Shown: positions 25,148 through 36,189, counted from the first letter of the stretch. The stretch is 64,000 nt of DNA from Ceratothoa steindachneri (GCA_963969495.1 OZ018322.1:158378848-158442847), one strand, 5' to 3'. A program made the numbers and translations. The notes: generated from the sequence alone by a model not told the origin.

Positions 25148-25360
25148 GGAAATAGTCTTGTATGGCTGAATGATGGATCTTCACGAACTAACCCTTCTTT
25201 TGGCGTATCGACTTCTAATCTTCTTGTCTGGCTGAAAGATCGATCTTCACGAACTAATTTTTCTTCTGGCGAATCAACTTCTAATAATCTTCTAGTCTGG
25301 CGAATGGATCGATCTTCACGAACTAATCCTACTCTGGCGTATCGACTTCTGATAATTCCA
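25148..25360 (-). repeat. Three tandem 66-69 bp units with in-frame peptide repeat
   Basis: Units 25160-25225, 25226-25294 and 25295-25360 share GGATCTTCACGAACTAA or GATCGATCTTCACGAACTAA, TCTGGCG and TCGACTTCTAAT blocks. In the minus frame two units read RRLLEVDSPEEKLVREDRSF and RRLEVDTPKEGLVREDPSF. The unit nearest 25360 has lost one base and is out of frame. The frame ends in CCGTGAGAAAC, which is either a stop (TGA) or a donor (GTGAGA). Confidence 0.85.
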
Positions 25361-25381
25361 CTTCTCTTTCTTTGCGGGGCT

Positions 25382-25389
25382 TATTTATA
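25382..25389 (-). promoter_or_regulatory. Candidate TATA box
   Basis: The minus strand reads CGCCTATAAATAAGCC, a strong TATA consensus in a GC-richer setting. About 30 bases downstream is TTATCAGAAG near 25355, a plausible start site. It lies just upstream of the tandem repeats and the candidate exon. Confidence 0.4.
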
Positions 25390-25391
25390 GG

Positions 25392-26460
25392 CGGATTGCT
25401 GCCCCATCTAAAGGGGGAAGTGACCAGGACACAAAGGCAAAAAGGAGGGGGAGGGGGCGAATGGTGAGTTAGCATCTGGGGAGAGCGAGAATTCCTGAGG
25501 TGGCACTGGGGTGCCCAAGTCAGCTCACAAATTAGAGGCTGGCAACCGCACCGCTACTTGGCGTGCCTTCTGACTCGCACCGCTTTTTTTTCCATAACCA
25601 CGTGTTTATGGGTCTCGTAGGTAATTGGATCGTTAGAGCGTCGTTTAAGGACCTTAGCTGGTCGCCTTAAAACAGATGTTAGCTACCACTGCCCAAAGCG
25701 GCGGGGAGATCACACATGGTAAGCAGTTTCGCCGGTTACCTTTCCCACGCTTCTACTCATTAAGGGGAGGGGGGGTTAATGTATCAATACTCCTCCAGGA
25801 TGCTTAATGTCGCCATTTCTCTACAGGAATAAAAGTTGGTATATATACTAAAGATTTCCTACTGTATAAAGTAATAGTTCTGAGTCTCTACCATTAATAG
25901 TTCGCGAGATATATTAAAACCACCAAAAAAACAATAAAACCATGTAAAAAACATTGTTATGGGACATTTGTCATGACCAGTTGAATTGTTATAGAGCTTA
26001 CTTCTCGTTTCTAAGGGTGTTAGGGTCATCAGAATCGGCCCTGGAGTTCCCGAGATCATCTAATAAATGTCCAGAAAGGGGCGACCAGCGCCCACTAGCA
26101 AGTTCATAACTGGGTACCCTAGAAATATTCGAAAATATATTTATAGGTGGGTCGATTGAGCGCCAACTAGTGAAGCCACAAAACTGACAACTTGTATATT
26201 TTTCCGAATATCTCTGGATCTACCAATCGATTTTGATGAAACAAACGTCATTCAAAATAGGATGAAATTTACTTTCATTATTGGTGTGTTAGCTAAAACC
26301 GTGTGTTAATTATAACCGCAGGTTTTAGCCATAATTTTATGGTTAATTTTCGGTTTTCGGGGATATTTTGCAAACTATGGGTCTTAGAGAAGTTGGACCT
26401 TCACCATGGGACAGAGCATCCCTTCCCACATCGATATCTTCTAGTCTTTTAAATACTAAT
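25392..26460. other. GC-rich then AT-rich spacer, no gene
   Basis: 25.4-25.8 kb is purine/G-rich on the plus strand with G runs (for example near 25768) and may be upstream regulatory sequence for the minus-strand candidate. No motif was recognised beyond that. Confidence 0.35.
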
Positions 26461-26461
26461 C

Positions 26462-27395
26462 AAACTTGCCCGAAAACCGTTAGGTGTCTTCCCGAGCCAA
26501 ATATTATGAGGTCTAGTAATCTCAAACTTATTTTAACCACTTTATTTTTACCCATTAATCGAAATCTGACGGTGTAGAGTTCGCAGCATTATTAGTTTGC
26601 GATTGTGAAAATATAATTCATTGCCTATTGGTCCTAGCGAATTTGGATTAATAAACCGACATTCCCAGCGGTAAAAATGTCATAGCTTTAAATCTCTTAG
26701 TTTCCAAGTTATTTCTCGGAACGTTAAATTGTTTAATAAAATCTGGGCCAAATTTGCCTCAGTTATTACAAGGACGAGAATGACTCGAAATCCCCTTGAG
26801 AGAAAGGGGGCTTATAACCTGGTAACTGCTGGCAGATTTCATCGAAATTTGGCACCTCACTATAAGTTACTATAATCTTTTGTTTTCTATAAGTTTTCCA
26901 ATACTCCCTTAGCTAGTCTAGAAGATACGCGCGTCCCGAATAACTATATTTCCTTAAAGTAGATATGATTTTGCTACTAGTTTATTTTGCATAAAACTCA
27001 TGTATATCCCATAAAAACTCGGTCAGCGAGGCTCGAATTTCAAAATGGCGCCTAAAAAAAGAGACAGATTTCTAGGATTTTGCGTCACTGTTGCGGTATA
27101 AATTAGTTTGGGATACAATTAATTATATTAATAGATGCGAACTTATTAGCTCTACAAATTTAATCACTATAAACTGTTTTTCATTTAGAGTATTCTGGCC
27201 TATATTCTCGATTAGGTTTCCCAAAATTGCTAGAAATCGCTTAATATTGCTTAACCTCTGGGTTCCATTGTGCGAGATTTATTCTCGGTCAAAATTTATA
27301 TATTATGCATGTTTTAAATGCGATTTGAAGTGTTATTTATGAATCTATAAGAAAAAGTATAAAAAGGGTAAAATAAATAACTTTTATCCAGGTCC
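26462..27395 (+). repeat. Large tandem duplication, unit 1 (~1 kb period)
   Basis: Shares with unit 2, in order: CCGAAAACCGTTA, CCCGAGCCAAATATTATGAG, CTGACGGTGT, AATTCATTG, TATTGGTCCTAGCGAATT, GCCAAATTTGCCTCAGTTA, CTAGAAGATACGCGCG, CGGTCAGCGAGG, AATTAATTATATTA, TTATGCATGTTTTAAATGCG and CTTTTATC.GGTCCAAACGAC. No frame is conserved, so it is probably non-coding. Confidence 0.92.
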
Positions 27396-27459
27396 AAACG
27401 ACCGCATGACGTTAAATTTTGGCCAGTTCCATCGGTTCTAAATATTTTAAATATTAGCC

Positions 27460-28478
27460 GAAATTGGCCGAAAACCGTTAAATTTCTTCCCGAGCCAAAT
27501 ATTATGAGGTATAGGAATCTCTAACTTATTTTACCCACGTTATATTTACCCCCTAATCGATATCTGACGGTGTGGTGTTCGAACATTATTAGTTTTCGAT
27601 TGTGTAAATATAATTCATTGAATATTGGTCCTAGCGAATTGGGTTTAATAGACCAATAGATAGATAATTACATATTTTTCACAGAGGTAAATTCCCATAG
27701 CTTTAACTCTCTTAGTCAACGAGATATTGCCCGGAACGTGAATTCGTACAACTTTTTCTTTAAGTCCACAAATCAGTCAGCTGTTTAATAAAATATTGGC
27801 CAAATTTGCCTCAGTTACTACAAGGCCGAGAATTACTCAAAATTCCCGTGGGAGAAAAGGGGCTAATAACACAGGAACTAATGGACAGATATGAACGAAA
27901 TTTGGAACATCATTATAAGGTACTATACTCTTTTGTATTCTATAAGTTTTGCTGTCCCCTCATGGCTAGGCTAGAAGATACGCGCGCCCCGAATAACTTC
28001 ACCCATTCGCTAAAAATAAATATATTTCCTTAAAGTAAATAATATTTGGTTACTACTTTATCCTGCATAAAAATCACGTATAGCCGATAGAAACACGGTC
28101 AGCGAGGTTTGAATTTCAAAATATCACCGAAAAAAAAAAAGAGACTGATTTCTAAGTTTTTGCGTTACCGTTCCGGCTTAAATTAATCTAGAATACAATT
28201 AATTATATTACTAGATGCAGAATTATTAGTTCTACAAATATAATATCTATAAAATGTCTCTAATGTCGAGTATTTTGGCCGCTATTCCCGATTAGATTTT
28301 CCAAAATTGGCCGAAATCCTTAATATCGTCTAACATTGGATTCCAATGTGAGAGATTAATTCTCGGTCAAAACCTTTATATTATGCATGTTTTAAATGCG
28401 CTTTAAAATTCTCTGATTAAATCTATAAGAAAATTCTAAAAAAGTTAAAATAAATAACTTTTATCGGGGTCCAAACGA
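27460..28478 (+). repeat. Large tandem duplication, unit 2
   Basis: About 998 bases after unit 1. It carries roughly 80 extra bases near 27715-27790 that unit 1 lacks. Divergence is moderate, so the duplication is old. Short sub-blocks (AAATTGGCCGAAA) recur within each unit. Confidence 0.92.
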
Positions 28479-28893
28479 CAGTTCTAACCCAGCTGCCCAG
28501 TTTCTATGCATCGTATCAGGAGGTCCCGCATGTCTTTAGATAGAGGATCTGGAACTTAATAGATACTTTTGGCTCGAAAACCAAGTTCAATTTGTATTAG
28601 TTATTTAGATCATTCAAGTTTTAAGGTGAAGTACAGTATAGAGTCCACTAAAAATACACTAGACTCCTAAGGAAAACTCTAAGTGACACTTTCTAACTTC
28701 GAACGATGATTGTGACGTCAGTATTAAAGATAACATTATGAAAAAGGATATTATAGGGAGCAGAAGCTAAAATATTCGAAATATAATTAATCTTTTAATC
28801 AGAATGATATATTTTGAGTAATTAAAATAAAATTGATTGCTTGAAAAATAATAATGTCACGATTACGAAACTAAAGTAATAGAAAGAATGGAC
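28479..28893. other. No assigned gene
   Basis: AT-rich spacer without recognisable features. Confidence 0.4.
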
Positions 28894-28961
28894 CGGTTTA
28901 CGTGAGGGAAAATAAATGGAAGATTCCTAGTATTTTTTTCCTCTGCGCTATTAAGTTTTAA
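28894..28961 (+). repeat. ~68 bp dispersed repeat, copy B, cut by the CR1 LINE
   Basis: Direct copy of 21477-21544. Its similarity to copy A ends exactly where the 3' tail of the CR1 element begins. Confidence 0.85.
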
Positions 28962-28979
28962 GAACATAAGAACATAAGA
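28962..28979 (-). repeat. CR1 3' terminal octamer tail
   Basis: On the minus strand the element ends CTTATGTTCTTATGTTCTT, two and a bit copies of an 8 bp unit. CR1 elements are known to end in short tandem octamers that the RT uses when priming, so this fixes the 3' end. Confidence 0.88.
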
Positions 28980-29216
28980 AAAGAAGGAGACTGCAAAAGA
29001 CCATTTATGGCCTACACTTGGCAGCTCCTGTTCCAGTCAACACACAAAAGATTTCTTACCAGAGAAAAGTCATCAACATTGTCACCCTTTACAGGAGTTC
29101 GTCAGATCTAATCTACAATATACATAAAATGCATCCAGAGGATTATGTCCATTCATGCAACCGCAAAATAATCTCCCCACTCCTTAGAAAAATATAAACA
29201 TATGTACATAAAAAAG

Positions 29217-32150
29217 TCAGTCCCATCTAGCAGCTTCATTCATATATTTATCTAATCTATTCTTAAAACTACCCAGAGAGGAGGCTTCTATCACATGTCT
29301 AGTGAGCCTATTCCATTCATCTACCACACGATTTGTAAACCAATTCCTCCCAATCTCCTTCCTAAACTTATACTTATCAAGCATAAACCCATTGCTACGT
29401 GTCCTGTCATGTTCACTAAGTATAAGAATCTTACCCAGATCCCCTTTATTATATCCTTTTACCCATTTGAAGACTTCAATCAATTCCCCTCTGACTCTTC
29501 TCCTTTCCAATGTATGTAGATTTAGTTTTCTGAGCCTTTCACCATAAGGTAAGTTCCTTAGCCCACCAATCATCTTTGTCATCCTTCTCTGCACAGACTC
29601 AAGCAAATCAATATCCTTCCTATAATATGGTGACCAAAATTGTACTGCATAGTCTAGATGAGGCCTAACTAGCGCCAGATACAGTTTTAGAATGACTTCA
29701 GCACTCTTATTGCTTACACTCCTCCTAATGAATCCCAATATCCTATTAGCTTTATTCTTAGCATTTAGGCATTGCTTTCTAGGACGAAGGTCTGAACTTA
29801 CCAAAATACCCAAGTCCCTCTCACAATCGGTCCTCCCTAAATTTCTCCCATTTAATTTATAACTATTCAGTGGATTATTTCTACCTATACTAAGTACACT
29901 ACATTTGTCTATGTTAAACTTCATTTGCCATTTCTCAGCCCAATTGGACAAAATGGTCAATTCCTCCTGCATTACAACAGCATCAGAATCAGCCCTAATG
30001 GCCCTACCTAGCTTAGTATCATCAGCAAATTTACTCAGGTCACTACTTATACCTATGTCAAGATCATTAATATAAATTAAGAATAGCAAGGGACCCAAAA
30101 CAGATCCTTGCGGAACTCCACTGCTAACACACCCCCACTCAGATTTAACTCCATCTATACTAACTCTTTGCTGTCTGTCACCAAGCCATGACTGAATCCA
30201 CCTAAATATACTGCCATCGATCCCGTGTGCTTTAACTTTGCTCAGAAGCCGTAAGTGTGGCACTCGATCAAAAGCCTTACTAAAGTCCAAGTATAAAATA
30301 TCATAGTTTTCATCCTTATCTGCTGCTTCATACACCTTACTATAAAAAGACAGCAAATTAGTCAGGCAGGATTTACCCTTACTAAAGCCATGCTGTGATT
30401 CTTTTATCAACTTATGCTTATCCAAGTGATCCCTAATATTCCTTGCTATAATAGATTCCATCATTTTCCCTACCACTGATGTCAAACTTACTGGTCTGTA
30501 ATTAGACATATTTGTTTTATCCCCTTTCTTAAATATAGGTATCACATTGGCTTTCTTCCATGCCACTGGCACAATGCCACTCTCCAATGATTTTCTAAAG
30601 ATGCATGCTAGGGGCTCACTTAACACATCCTTACATTCTTTCAATATTCTAGGAAAGACCTCATCAGGACCGGGTGCTTTACTACTTTTGATTTTATCAA
30701 TTTCCTTTGTCACTATCTCCTTTGTGATCAAGATATCCTTTAATTTCTTTTCATCATTACCCCGAAAGATCATTGACACCTCGGGTATATTTAGAGTATC
30801 CTCCTGTGTAAATACTGAGAGAAAAAAGTCATTTAGCATTCCAGCCATTGAGTCCCTATCACTCACTAATTCTCCATTGGAATCTATAAGTGGGCCTATT
30901 TTATCTCTAACCTTAGTTTTGTATAATTGATAAAAACTTTTAGGATCTTCCTTTGCCCTATTTGCCACTTTAATTTCATAATTTCTCCTTGCTACTCTAA
31001 CTAACTTTTTAACATCTCTTGCTAGTTCATTATATCTCTGCCTTAAGTGATCCTCTCCATTTTTTATTTTCCTATAAATGCCCTTTTTAATGCCAATATA
31101 ATGCTTAATTTTATCTGTCATCCATTTTGGGTCATTATTTTTAGTCCTAATCTCCTTATAAGGAATGTTAATCATCTGACCTGTAATTAATTGCTCAATT
31201 ATTCTTTCATACTCCTCTTCAATTGTAATCTCTTCCTCCTGGTGATTATTGTCTTCACTAACTGATATCATTGAATCTATTCCTGAATTGATTTCATTGC
31301 CTGGTTTCTGTACAACTGCCTCCAGGTAAGTCCTTAGCCAATTATAATTTGCTCTTCTAAAGTCAGGGATTTTAACATTGTTCATGCTACTATCAATACC
31401 ATTCCATTTCATCTTGAATCTAATTTCACAATGGTCACTATTACCCAAATTTCCTCCAATATCAGTATCCTTAATAACTTCTTCCCTATTTGTCAGAACT
31501 AAATCCAGTATATTATTACCTCTAGTGGGTTCGTTAATAATCTGCCTCAGAAAATTATCTTGGACAACATTCAAAAATTCCTCAGCCTCCTGATCACCCA
31601 CAAGAGCTTCCCAGTCTATATTTCTGTAATTAAAATCGCCCATTATACACACATGCTTACTTCTACATGCCCGTTCAATCTCCGGCCACAGAAGATTTGA
31701 AGCTTCCTTACTAAGATTTGGTGGTCTGTATAATAATCCTATGACAAGCTTGTTTTTACCTTCCTTTACATTTAGCCATAATGACTCTGTGTTATCATCT
31801 AATTTAATTGTACTGATTACACAACACTGGAGATTATCTTTAATATTAATAATAACCCCTCCTCCTCTCTTCCTATTCCTATCTGTATGGAACATGTTAA
31901 AGCCCTCAATCTCAACCTCAGGTTTAAAGTGATTTTCTGCCAAATCAAGCCATGACTCTGTTATCGCAATTATATCAAAATTCTCTCCACTCGCTAACGA
32001 TCTTAAGAGATCTATCTTATTCCTTATACTCCGACCATTTGTGTAGTATATTTTTAAGGTTTTTTTATTATTCCCATCTTCATTGCATCGTGCTTTTCTA
32101 TTCCTAGTTATCTGCTCATTCACTTGTGCATTAGTCCCCCTATAACGCAT
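29217..32150 (-). CDS. CR1 ORF2: endonuclease and reverse transcriptase, intact
   Basis: 977 residues from an ATG at 32150. An apurinic-type endonuclease occupies about residues 30-250: YYTNGRSIRNK, ITESWL, LLYRPPN, IMGDFNYRNIDW (catalytic Asp and Asn), DLVLTN and NSDHCEIRF (catalytic His). A basic linker with PKWMTDKI and RVARRNYEIKVA follows. The RT lies at about residues 470-800: APGPDEVFPRILK, VIPIFKKGDKTNMSNYRPVS, QHGFSKGKSCLTNLL, YLDFSKAFDRVPH, GVPQGSVLGPLLF and KFADDTKL (catalytic FADD). The C-terminal region ends RWFTNRVVDEWNRL-like blocks typical of CR1. Length matches full CR1 ORF2. It nicks the target and copies the element RNA in place (target-primed reverse transcription). Confidence 0.96.
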   Translation of the reverse strand: MRYRGTNAQVNEQITRNRKARCNEDGNNKKTLKIYYTNGRSIRNKIDLLRSLASGENFDIIAITESWLDLAENHFKPEVEIEGFNMFHTDRNRKRGGGVIINIKDNLQCCVISTIKLDDNTESLWLNVKEGKNKLVIGLLYRPPNLSKEASNLLWPEIERACRSKHVCIMGDFNYRNIDWEALVGDQEAEEFLNVVQDNFLRQIINEPTRGNNILDLVLTNREEVIKDTDIGGNLGNSDHCEIRFKMKWNGIDSSMNNVKIPDFRRANYNWLRTYLEAVVQKPGNEINSGIDSMISVSEDNNHQEEEITIEEEYERIIEQLITGQMINIPYKEIRTKNNDPKWMTDKIKHYIGIKKGIYRKIKNGEDHLRQRYNELARDVKKLVRVARRNYEIKVANRAKEDPKSFYQLYKTKVRDKIGPLIDSNGELVSDRDSMAGMLNDFFLSVFTQEDTLNIPEVSMIFRGNDEKKLKDILITKEIVTKEIDKIKSSKAPGPDEVFPRILKECKDVLSEPLACIFRKSLESGIVPVAWKKANVIPIFKKGDKTNMSNYRPVSLTSVVGKMMESIIARNIRDHLDKHKLIKESQHGFSKGKSCLTNLLSFYSKVYEAADKDENYDILYLDFSKAFDRVPHLRLLSKVKAHGIDGSIFRWIQSWLGDRQQRVSIDGVKSEWGCVSSGVPQGSVLGPLLFLIYINDLDIGISSDLSKFADDTKLGRAIRADSDAVVMQEELTILSNWAEKWQMKFNIDKCSVLSIGRNNPLNSYKLNGRNLGRTDCERDLGILVSSDLRPRKQCLNAKNKANRILGFIRRSVSNKSAEVILKLYLALVRPHLDYAVQFWSPYYRKDIDLLESVQRRMTKMIGGLRNLPYGERLRKLNLHTLERRRVRGELIEVFKWVKGYNKGDLGKILILSEHDRTRSNGFMLDKYKFRKEIGRNWFTNRVVDEWNRLTRHVIEASSLGSFKNRLDKYMNEAARWD

Positions 32151-32248
32151 CAGTATGCCCTCTCCCTTAGCTATTCCTCTATCTCTGCATCCCTTCCATT
32201 TCCTACACCTGCTCTCTATTCCTGTTATTCCCTTACCTCTAACAGCTT

Positions 32249-33268
32249 CTAGTTTCCCACCCGTAAGGACCTAATCACACTATCCAGCTCCCCCCATAGA
32301 ACCTCAACACCTGCCCGACTAAGATGGAGCCCATCCATCGCATACAACCTCCTATTCCCGTAAAACCCTCCCCAGACATCTACAAACACCAATCCTAACT
32401 CCTCACACAGTCCTTTCACAAATTCATTCAAACCAATTGCACGCGACAACCATTCTACCCCCACATCCAATCTCGGAAGCACACCAGAAACAACACCTTT
32501 TACCCTGCTTTTACTCATCCTTTCAACTAACCTTTTATACTGCTCACGTAACTCACATGTCCCCACCTTCTTTACATCATTCACTTCCACATGCGTAATC
32601 ACAACTGCATCCCTCTCACACCCAGAAACCAGCCTATCATACCTCTCACAAACATCACTTACACCAGCACCCGGCAGACAAACTCTCATTCCCTTCCACT
32701 TGCTATCACTCAACTTCCTATCTAAATACCTAATCTGAGAGTCACCCATCACTAGCACCTCAGTCATTCTCCTATTCTCTCTTGGCCTAACATTACCCTC
32801 CCTCCTGCTCTCAGTCACACTACCACCCATCCTGCTTTCATCCACAATCACACCAGGCAAATCACTTTCACACTCTTCCTCTCTCAGGACATTGAATCTG
32901 TTAGTCAACCTAACAGGTTCTATGTCCCTCTCATTCACACACCTAACCTGTCCTAACTTATCTATCCTATCCATTTTCACCCACCATTCATCATCACTCA
33001 CAACTTCCACACTGTTCCCAGTCCTAGCCCTATCTTCCACCCTCTTAGCACTAATGTCACCCTTCAATTGCACACTTGCATCTCTTCTCACCTCAAACAC
33101 CAAATCATTCAACCTCTTACATTCCCCACTCAACCTCCTAACCTCCCCCTCCAGAAAACACACACGGCATTCAGTTACATTCACTCTCCTTTCAACTCCA
33201 CATGCATCACACACCACATACACACTACTTTCAAACGGCATGCTCTCACCATCTATACAAACAGCCAT
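32249..33268 (-). CDS. CR1 ORF1 with Cys-pair finger, coiled coil and SGNH esterase domain
   Basis: 339 residues from an ATG at 33268. Residues about 20-40 contain C-D-A-C and C-R-V-C pairs, fitting a small zinc finger, then a heptad-like stretch (GEVRRLSGECKRLNDLVFEV). The C-terminal half is an SGNH/GDSL hydrolase fold: MGDSQIRYLD (catalytic Ser), LPGAGVSDV (Gly block), THVEVNDV (Asn block) and DGLHLSRAGVEVLW (Asp-His). All four catalytic positions look intact. CR1 ORF1 proteins with PHD-like and esterase domains are established; the enzyme's role in retrotransposition is not settled. It is followed by ORF2 after 98 nt. Confidence 0.93.
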   Translation of the reverse strand: MAVCIDGESMPFESSVYVVCDACGVERRVNVTECRVCFLEGEVRRLSGECKRLNDLVFEVRRDASVQLKGDISAKRVEDRARTGNSVEVVSDDEWWVKMDRIDKLGQVRCVNERDIEPVRLTNRFNVLREEECESDLPGVIVDESRMGGSVTESRREGNVRPRENRRMTEVLVMGDSQIRYLDRKLSDSKWKGMRVCLPGAGVSDVCERYDRLVSGCERDAVVITHVEVNDVKKVGTCELREQYKRLVERMSKSRVKGVVSGVLPRLDVGVEWLSRAIGLNEFVKGLCEELGLVFVDVWGGFYGNRRLYAMDGLHLSRAGVEVLWGELDSVIRSLRVGN

Positions 33269-33290
33269 ACTCTCAGAAATTTACTAAGGA

Positions 33291-36030
33291 AAAAGTTAAC
33301 ACTCACCCAAAAAGATTCTTGCTCAGGATTGCTGCCAGTTATCTTCCCCAAAAGTATTAATCACTAATGTATTTCTTACACAGTGATTGATGTATGAAAT
33401 AAATACAAGAAAAACTATACACCCAAATCAGTATTATATCCCAATCTTACAATGAGAATCAAGAGCTTCCTGCAAGAGAACCTTCCAGAACAAAGCCAGA
33501 CAGCCAAATATTAATATATTTATTCGAAACGTGAGTAATTATAATTATCGCTACGCCACTCGATGGGAACCAGAATGGGGAGAAGTCATCTGTCATCAGA
33601 ACTGAACTGTGATACCTCGCGGTCTCTTGAAGGGGGGAGGCAAATACCAAAATTTCCAAAGTCTTCTCAAAACTGAGTGAAATTTTGAGAGTACTCGGTC
33701 CGTAATTAAGTTATAAGACTAAAATCAAAACAATTTTCATTCAGAAACTACCCTAAATATACCCGAGTCTAGAATACAACCCTGGTTTATGAGGGATCAA
33801 ATTAAAGGGGTCTCAACCCGAAAAAGTACGTATCTTTTGACCGCGAATTGCAGCTACACACTAACGAGTAGCCACCTTTAGTATGGAGGAAAACATACTC
33901 ATAAGAGCTCAATTTACACGGTAACTTAGACTATATTTACGTATCTCCGTAGAAAACGAGAGCACTGACTATAAAATAAAGAAATTGCGGATTTAGGACA
34001 ATCTTTCCAGAATTGCGGCGAAGCTATCCACTTAAGCGAATTATAATATGGGAAAGGATAATGATACGAGTATAATGAGATTATCGATGAGATACTGTTT
34101 TTCTGGTTACTCTAACTTATATAGTTCCCGAGTAATTCGTGTATAAACTTTAGTTAAATTTGGTAAAAGTTTACGGCCAAAAATAGTTTGCGGAATTGGG
34201 ATGATTTTTGTGGAAAAAAATAAGGCTGAGAGGGCCCCTTGACCGCGAATCAGTTGAAATTTCCCTCCAAATAATTTGGTGCCCCAGAGGTCAGCGCCCT
34301 CAATGGTTTCAATTACTCAAGCCATATGGGGAACTTTTTTTTAATCTGCGGAGTTTGAGTGCGGCATCGGATCGAGGAGGTCGAGAGCTACTCAAAAATA
34401 TATACACTGCCAATAAGGAATTGAACCCTAAAATATTAACAGGGAGAAACCTTAGGGAAGCGTGGTTTGAGGCGTTGTCCCAGAAGTCACTATGCAGTTG
34501 CGATAGATTAGAACTGGGGGTCCACTGGAAAGACAAAATAGATGGTAGGGATAGAATTCAAATCCGACTGAAACGTCAACAAGTACTGAACTAAGTTAGA
34601 TAGAGGTTTGAAACCAGTATAATTAAGTCCATCGGATCACAAAACCAAACACATACCATATTTGGTGACGATCAGAATATTAGACAAAAGTGGGTCCCCT
34701 CGGGGCAGGGACAACTCTAATTTAATTTTATAGAGAACATACAATAGAGAGACGAGTTTTGTTCCTATCGGAAAAAGTTCCGCCGCGACCTAGTTTAATC
34801 AAAAATGCGTTCCTTATGCCCTGTTCACTAAGTCTCAGTTTAAACAAGTTAGTTTTATCCTACATTATCTACTAAATAACTAGTGGAAGGTCTTTTCAAA
34901 GAATACGAGAGAACCCAGGGTTAGGACCAATGCAAATATGCAAAAATAAAAAAACTCTATTGGTAACGCGTAGCGCAGGAAAGTTTTGTACATAAGGTCT
35001 AAGCTACTATCAACGTAGAAATACTTTGGTTTTGGCCTCGTAATCAGCCGGGGAAAACGCCCACAATTCTTCGAATTTTTTTATTTTCACTCGGGTAAAT
35101 GAAGGGCGTTGTGGCATGCTCTGGCGACTACTTAAACGTAAAATAAATTGTCACAAAAACCTTTAAGGTGGCGAGGTTAATTATAGCCAGAAGTGCACGG
35201 CTTAACAACTTTTTTTTTTAGAGGCGAGACGGTATATAACAAAAACAAATTTCTCTAGCATAAGTTTTACTTAGTGCTGAAAGGATATTAAAAAGGGCAA
35301 AGCTAATACCGAATGACAAGAAAAAAGTCAGTGACAAAGGAGTTTCTTGTAGCCAAGCTCGGTTCATTAGCTCTTCGCTTGTATCTCCCGGGGCTTTGGC
35401 AATTATAATTCCTGGTATGCAGTAAATGACTGATATCAATCGGTAGACAAGTGGAAGGTACAAGAGACGATTGCAAAATGTCGATCTGTTAAAGTTCTCT
35501 ACCTTCTCTGGTGGCCAGGGGACTCGTCTCGAAAGGCTCCATATCCCCGGAAAGGGGTAAGGAAACTGGTTATAATAACCTTAGTTAGAAGGATGACGAG
35601 AAAGAGAAAGAGATGTGATGGCAAATCCTTTATAATAATAATAAAAAGAACGAAAGCCTGGTTTGCCGAGAAAAATAGTAAAGGAAAACTTTGTTGTCTT
35701 TTGGAAATTATGACTTAACAATCGGAAGAGCGAGAAAAAAAACATGGGTGGTTTTTGCTACACACCAATCCCCCCTGGGAGAACCGAGTTCTACCCAATG
35801 GCGTTTATTTTAGATCCCTAGAACCCCCTCGTAAAAGGTTCCGACTTACTCTCGGCTTTTTAAAATTATTTGAGTCAAATTAACCATATCAATTGGAAGG
35901 GCGAGAAGAAAAGCATGGTAGGTTTTTCCTACACACCACCCACCAATCGGAGGACAGAGCCCTATATATACTATAATTAGCTATAACATTGACATTTTAA
36001 CCGCATAAATATGATTGCGACACTGCAAAT
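33291..36030. other. No assigned gene
   Basis: Open frames at 34208-34594 (plus, 128 codons) and 35218-35463 (minus) have no recognisable motif. The first lies in locally less AT-rich DNA with no related copy in the window. Confidence 0.4.
35719..35955. repeat. Direct repeat pair, ~67 bp each, 171 bp apart
   Basis: CAATCGGAAGAGCGAG..AACATGGGTGGTTTTTGCTACACACCA at 35719 recurs as CAATTGGAAGGGCGAG..AGCATGGTAGGTTTTTCCTACACACCA at 35890. Both are followed by cytosine-rich sequence. Confidence 0.8.
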
Positions 36031-36034
36031 AATT

Positions 36035-36188
<154 letters not shown>

Positions 36189-36189
36189 C

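Larger units (their letters stand above)
28962..33290 (-). mobile_element. CR1-clade LINE, apparently full-length coding
   Basis: Minus orientation: short 5' UTR above 33268, ORF1 (esterase type), 98 nt spacer, ORF2 (endonuclease plus RT), about 240 nt 3' UTR and a tail of 8 bp units. Both ORFs are uninterrupted, unlike every other element in the window, so this insertion is young and might be active. The exact 5' boundary is not visible to me; no target site duplication was detected, as is usual for CR1. Confidence 0.93.

Noticed and set aside
29295..31932. Several plus-strand open frames of 60-130 codons
   Set aside because: They are antisense shadows of the CR1 ORF2.
32892..33367. Thr/Ser-rich plus-strand frames
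   Set aside because: Antisense shadows of CR1 ORF1.
34208..34594. 128-codon open frame as a possible gene
   Set aside because: No recognisable domain, no splice or promoter context, and no related copy in the window; left as unassigned.
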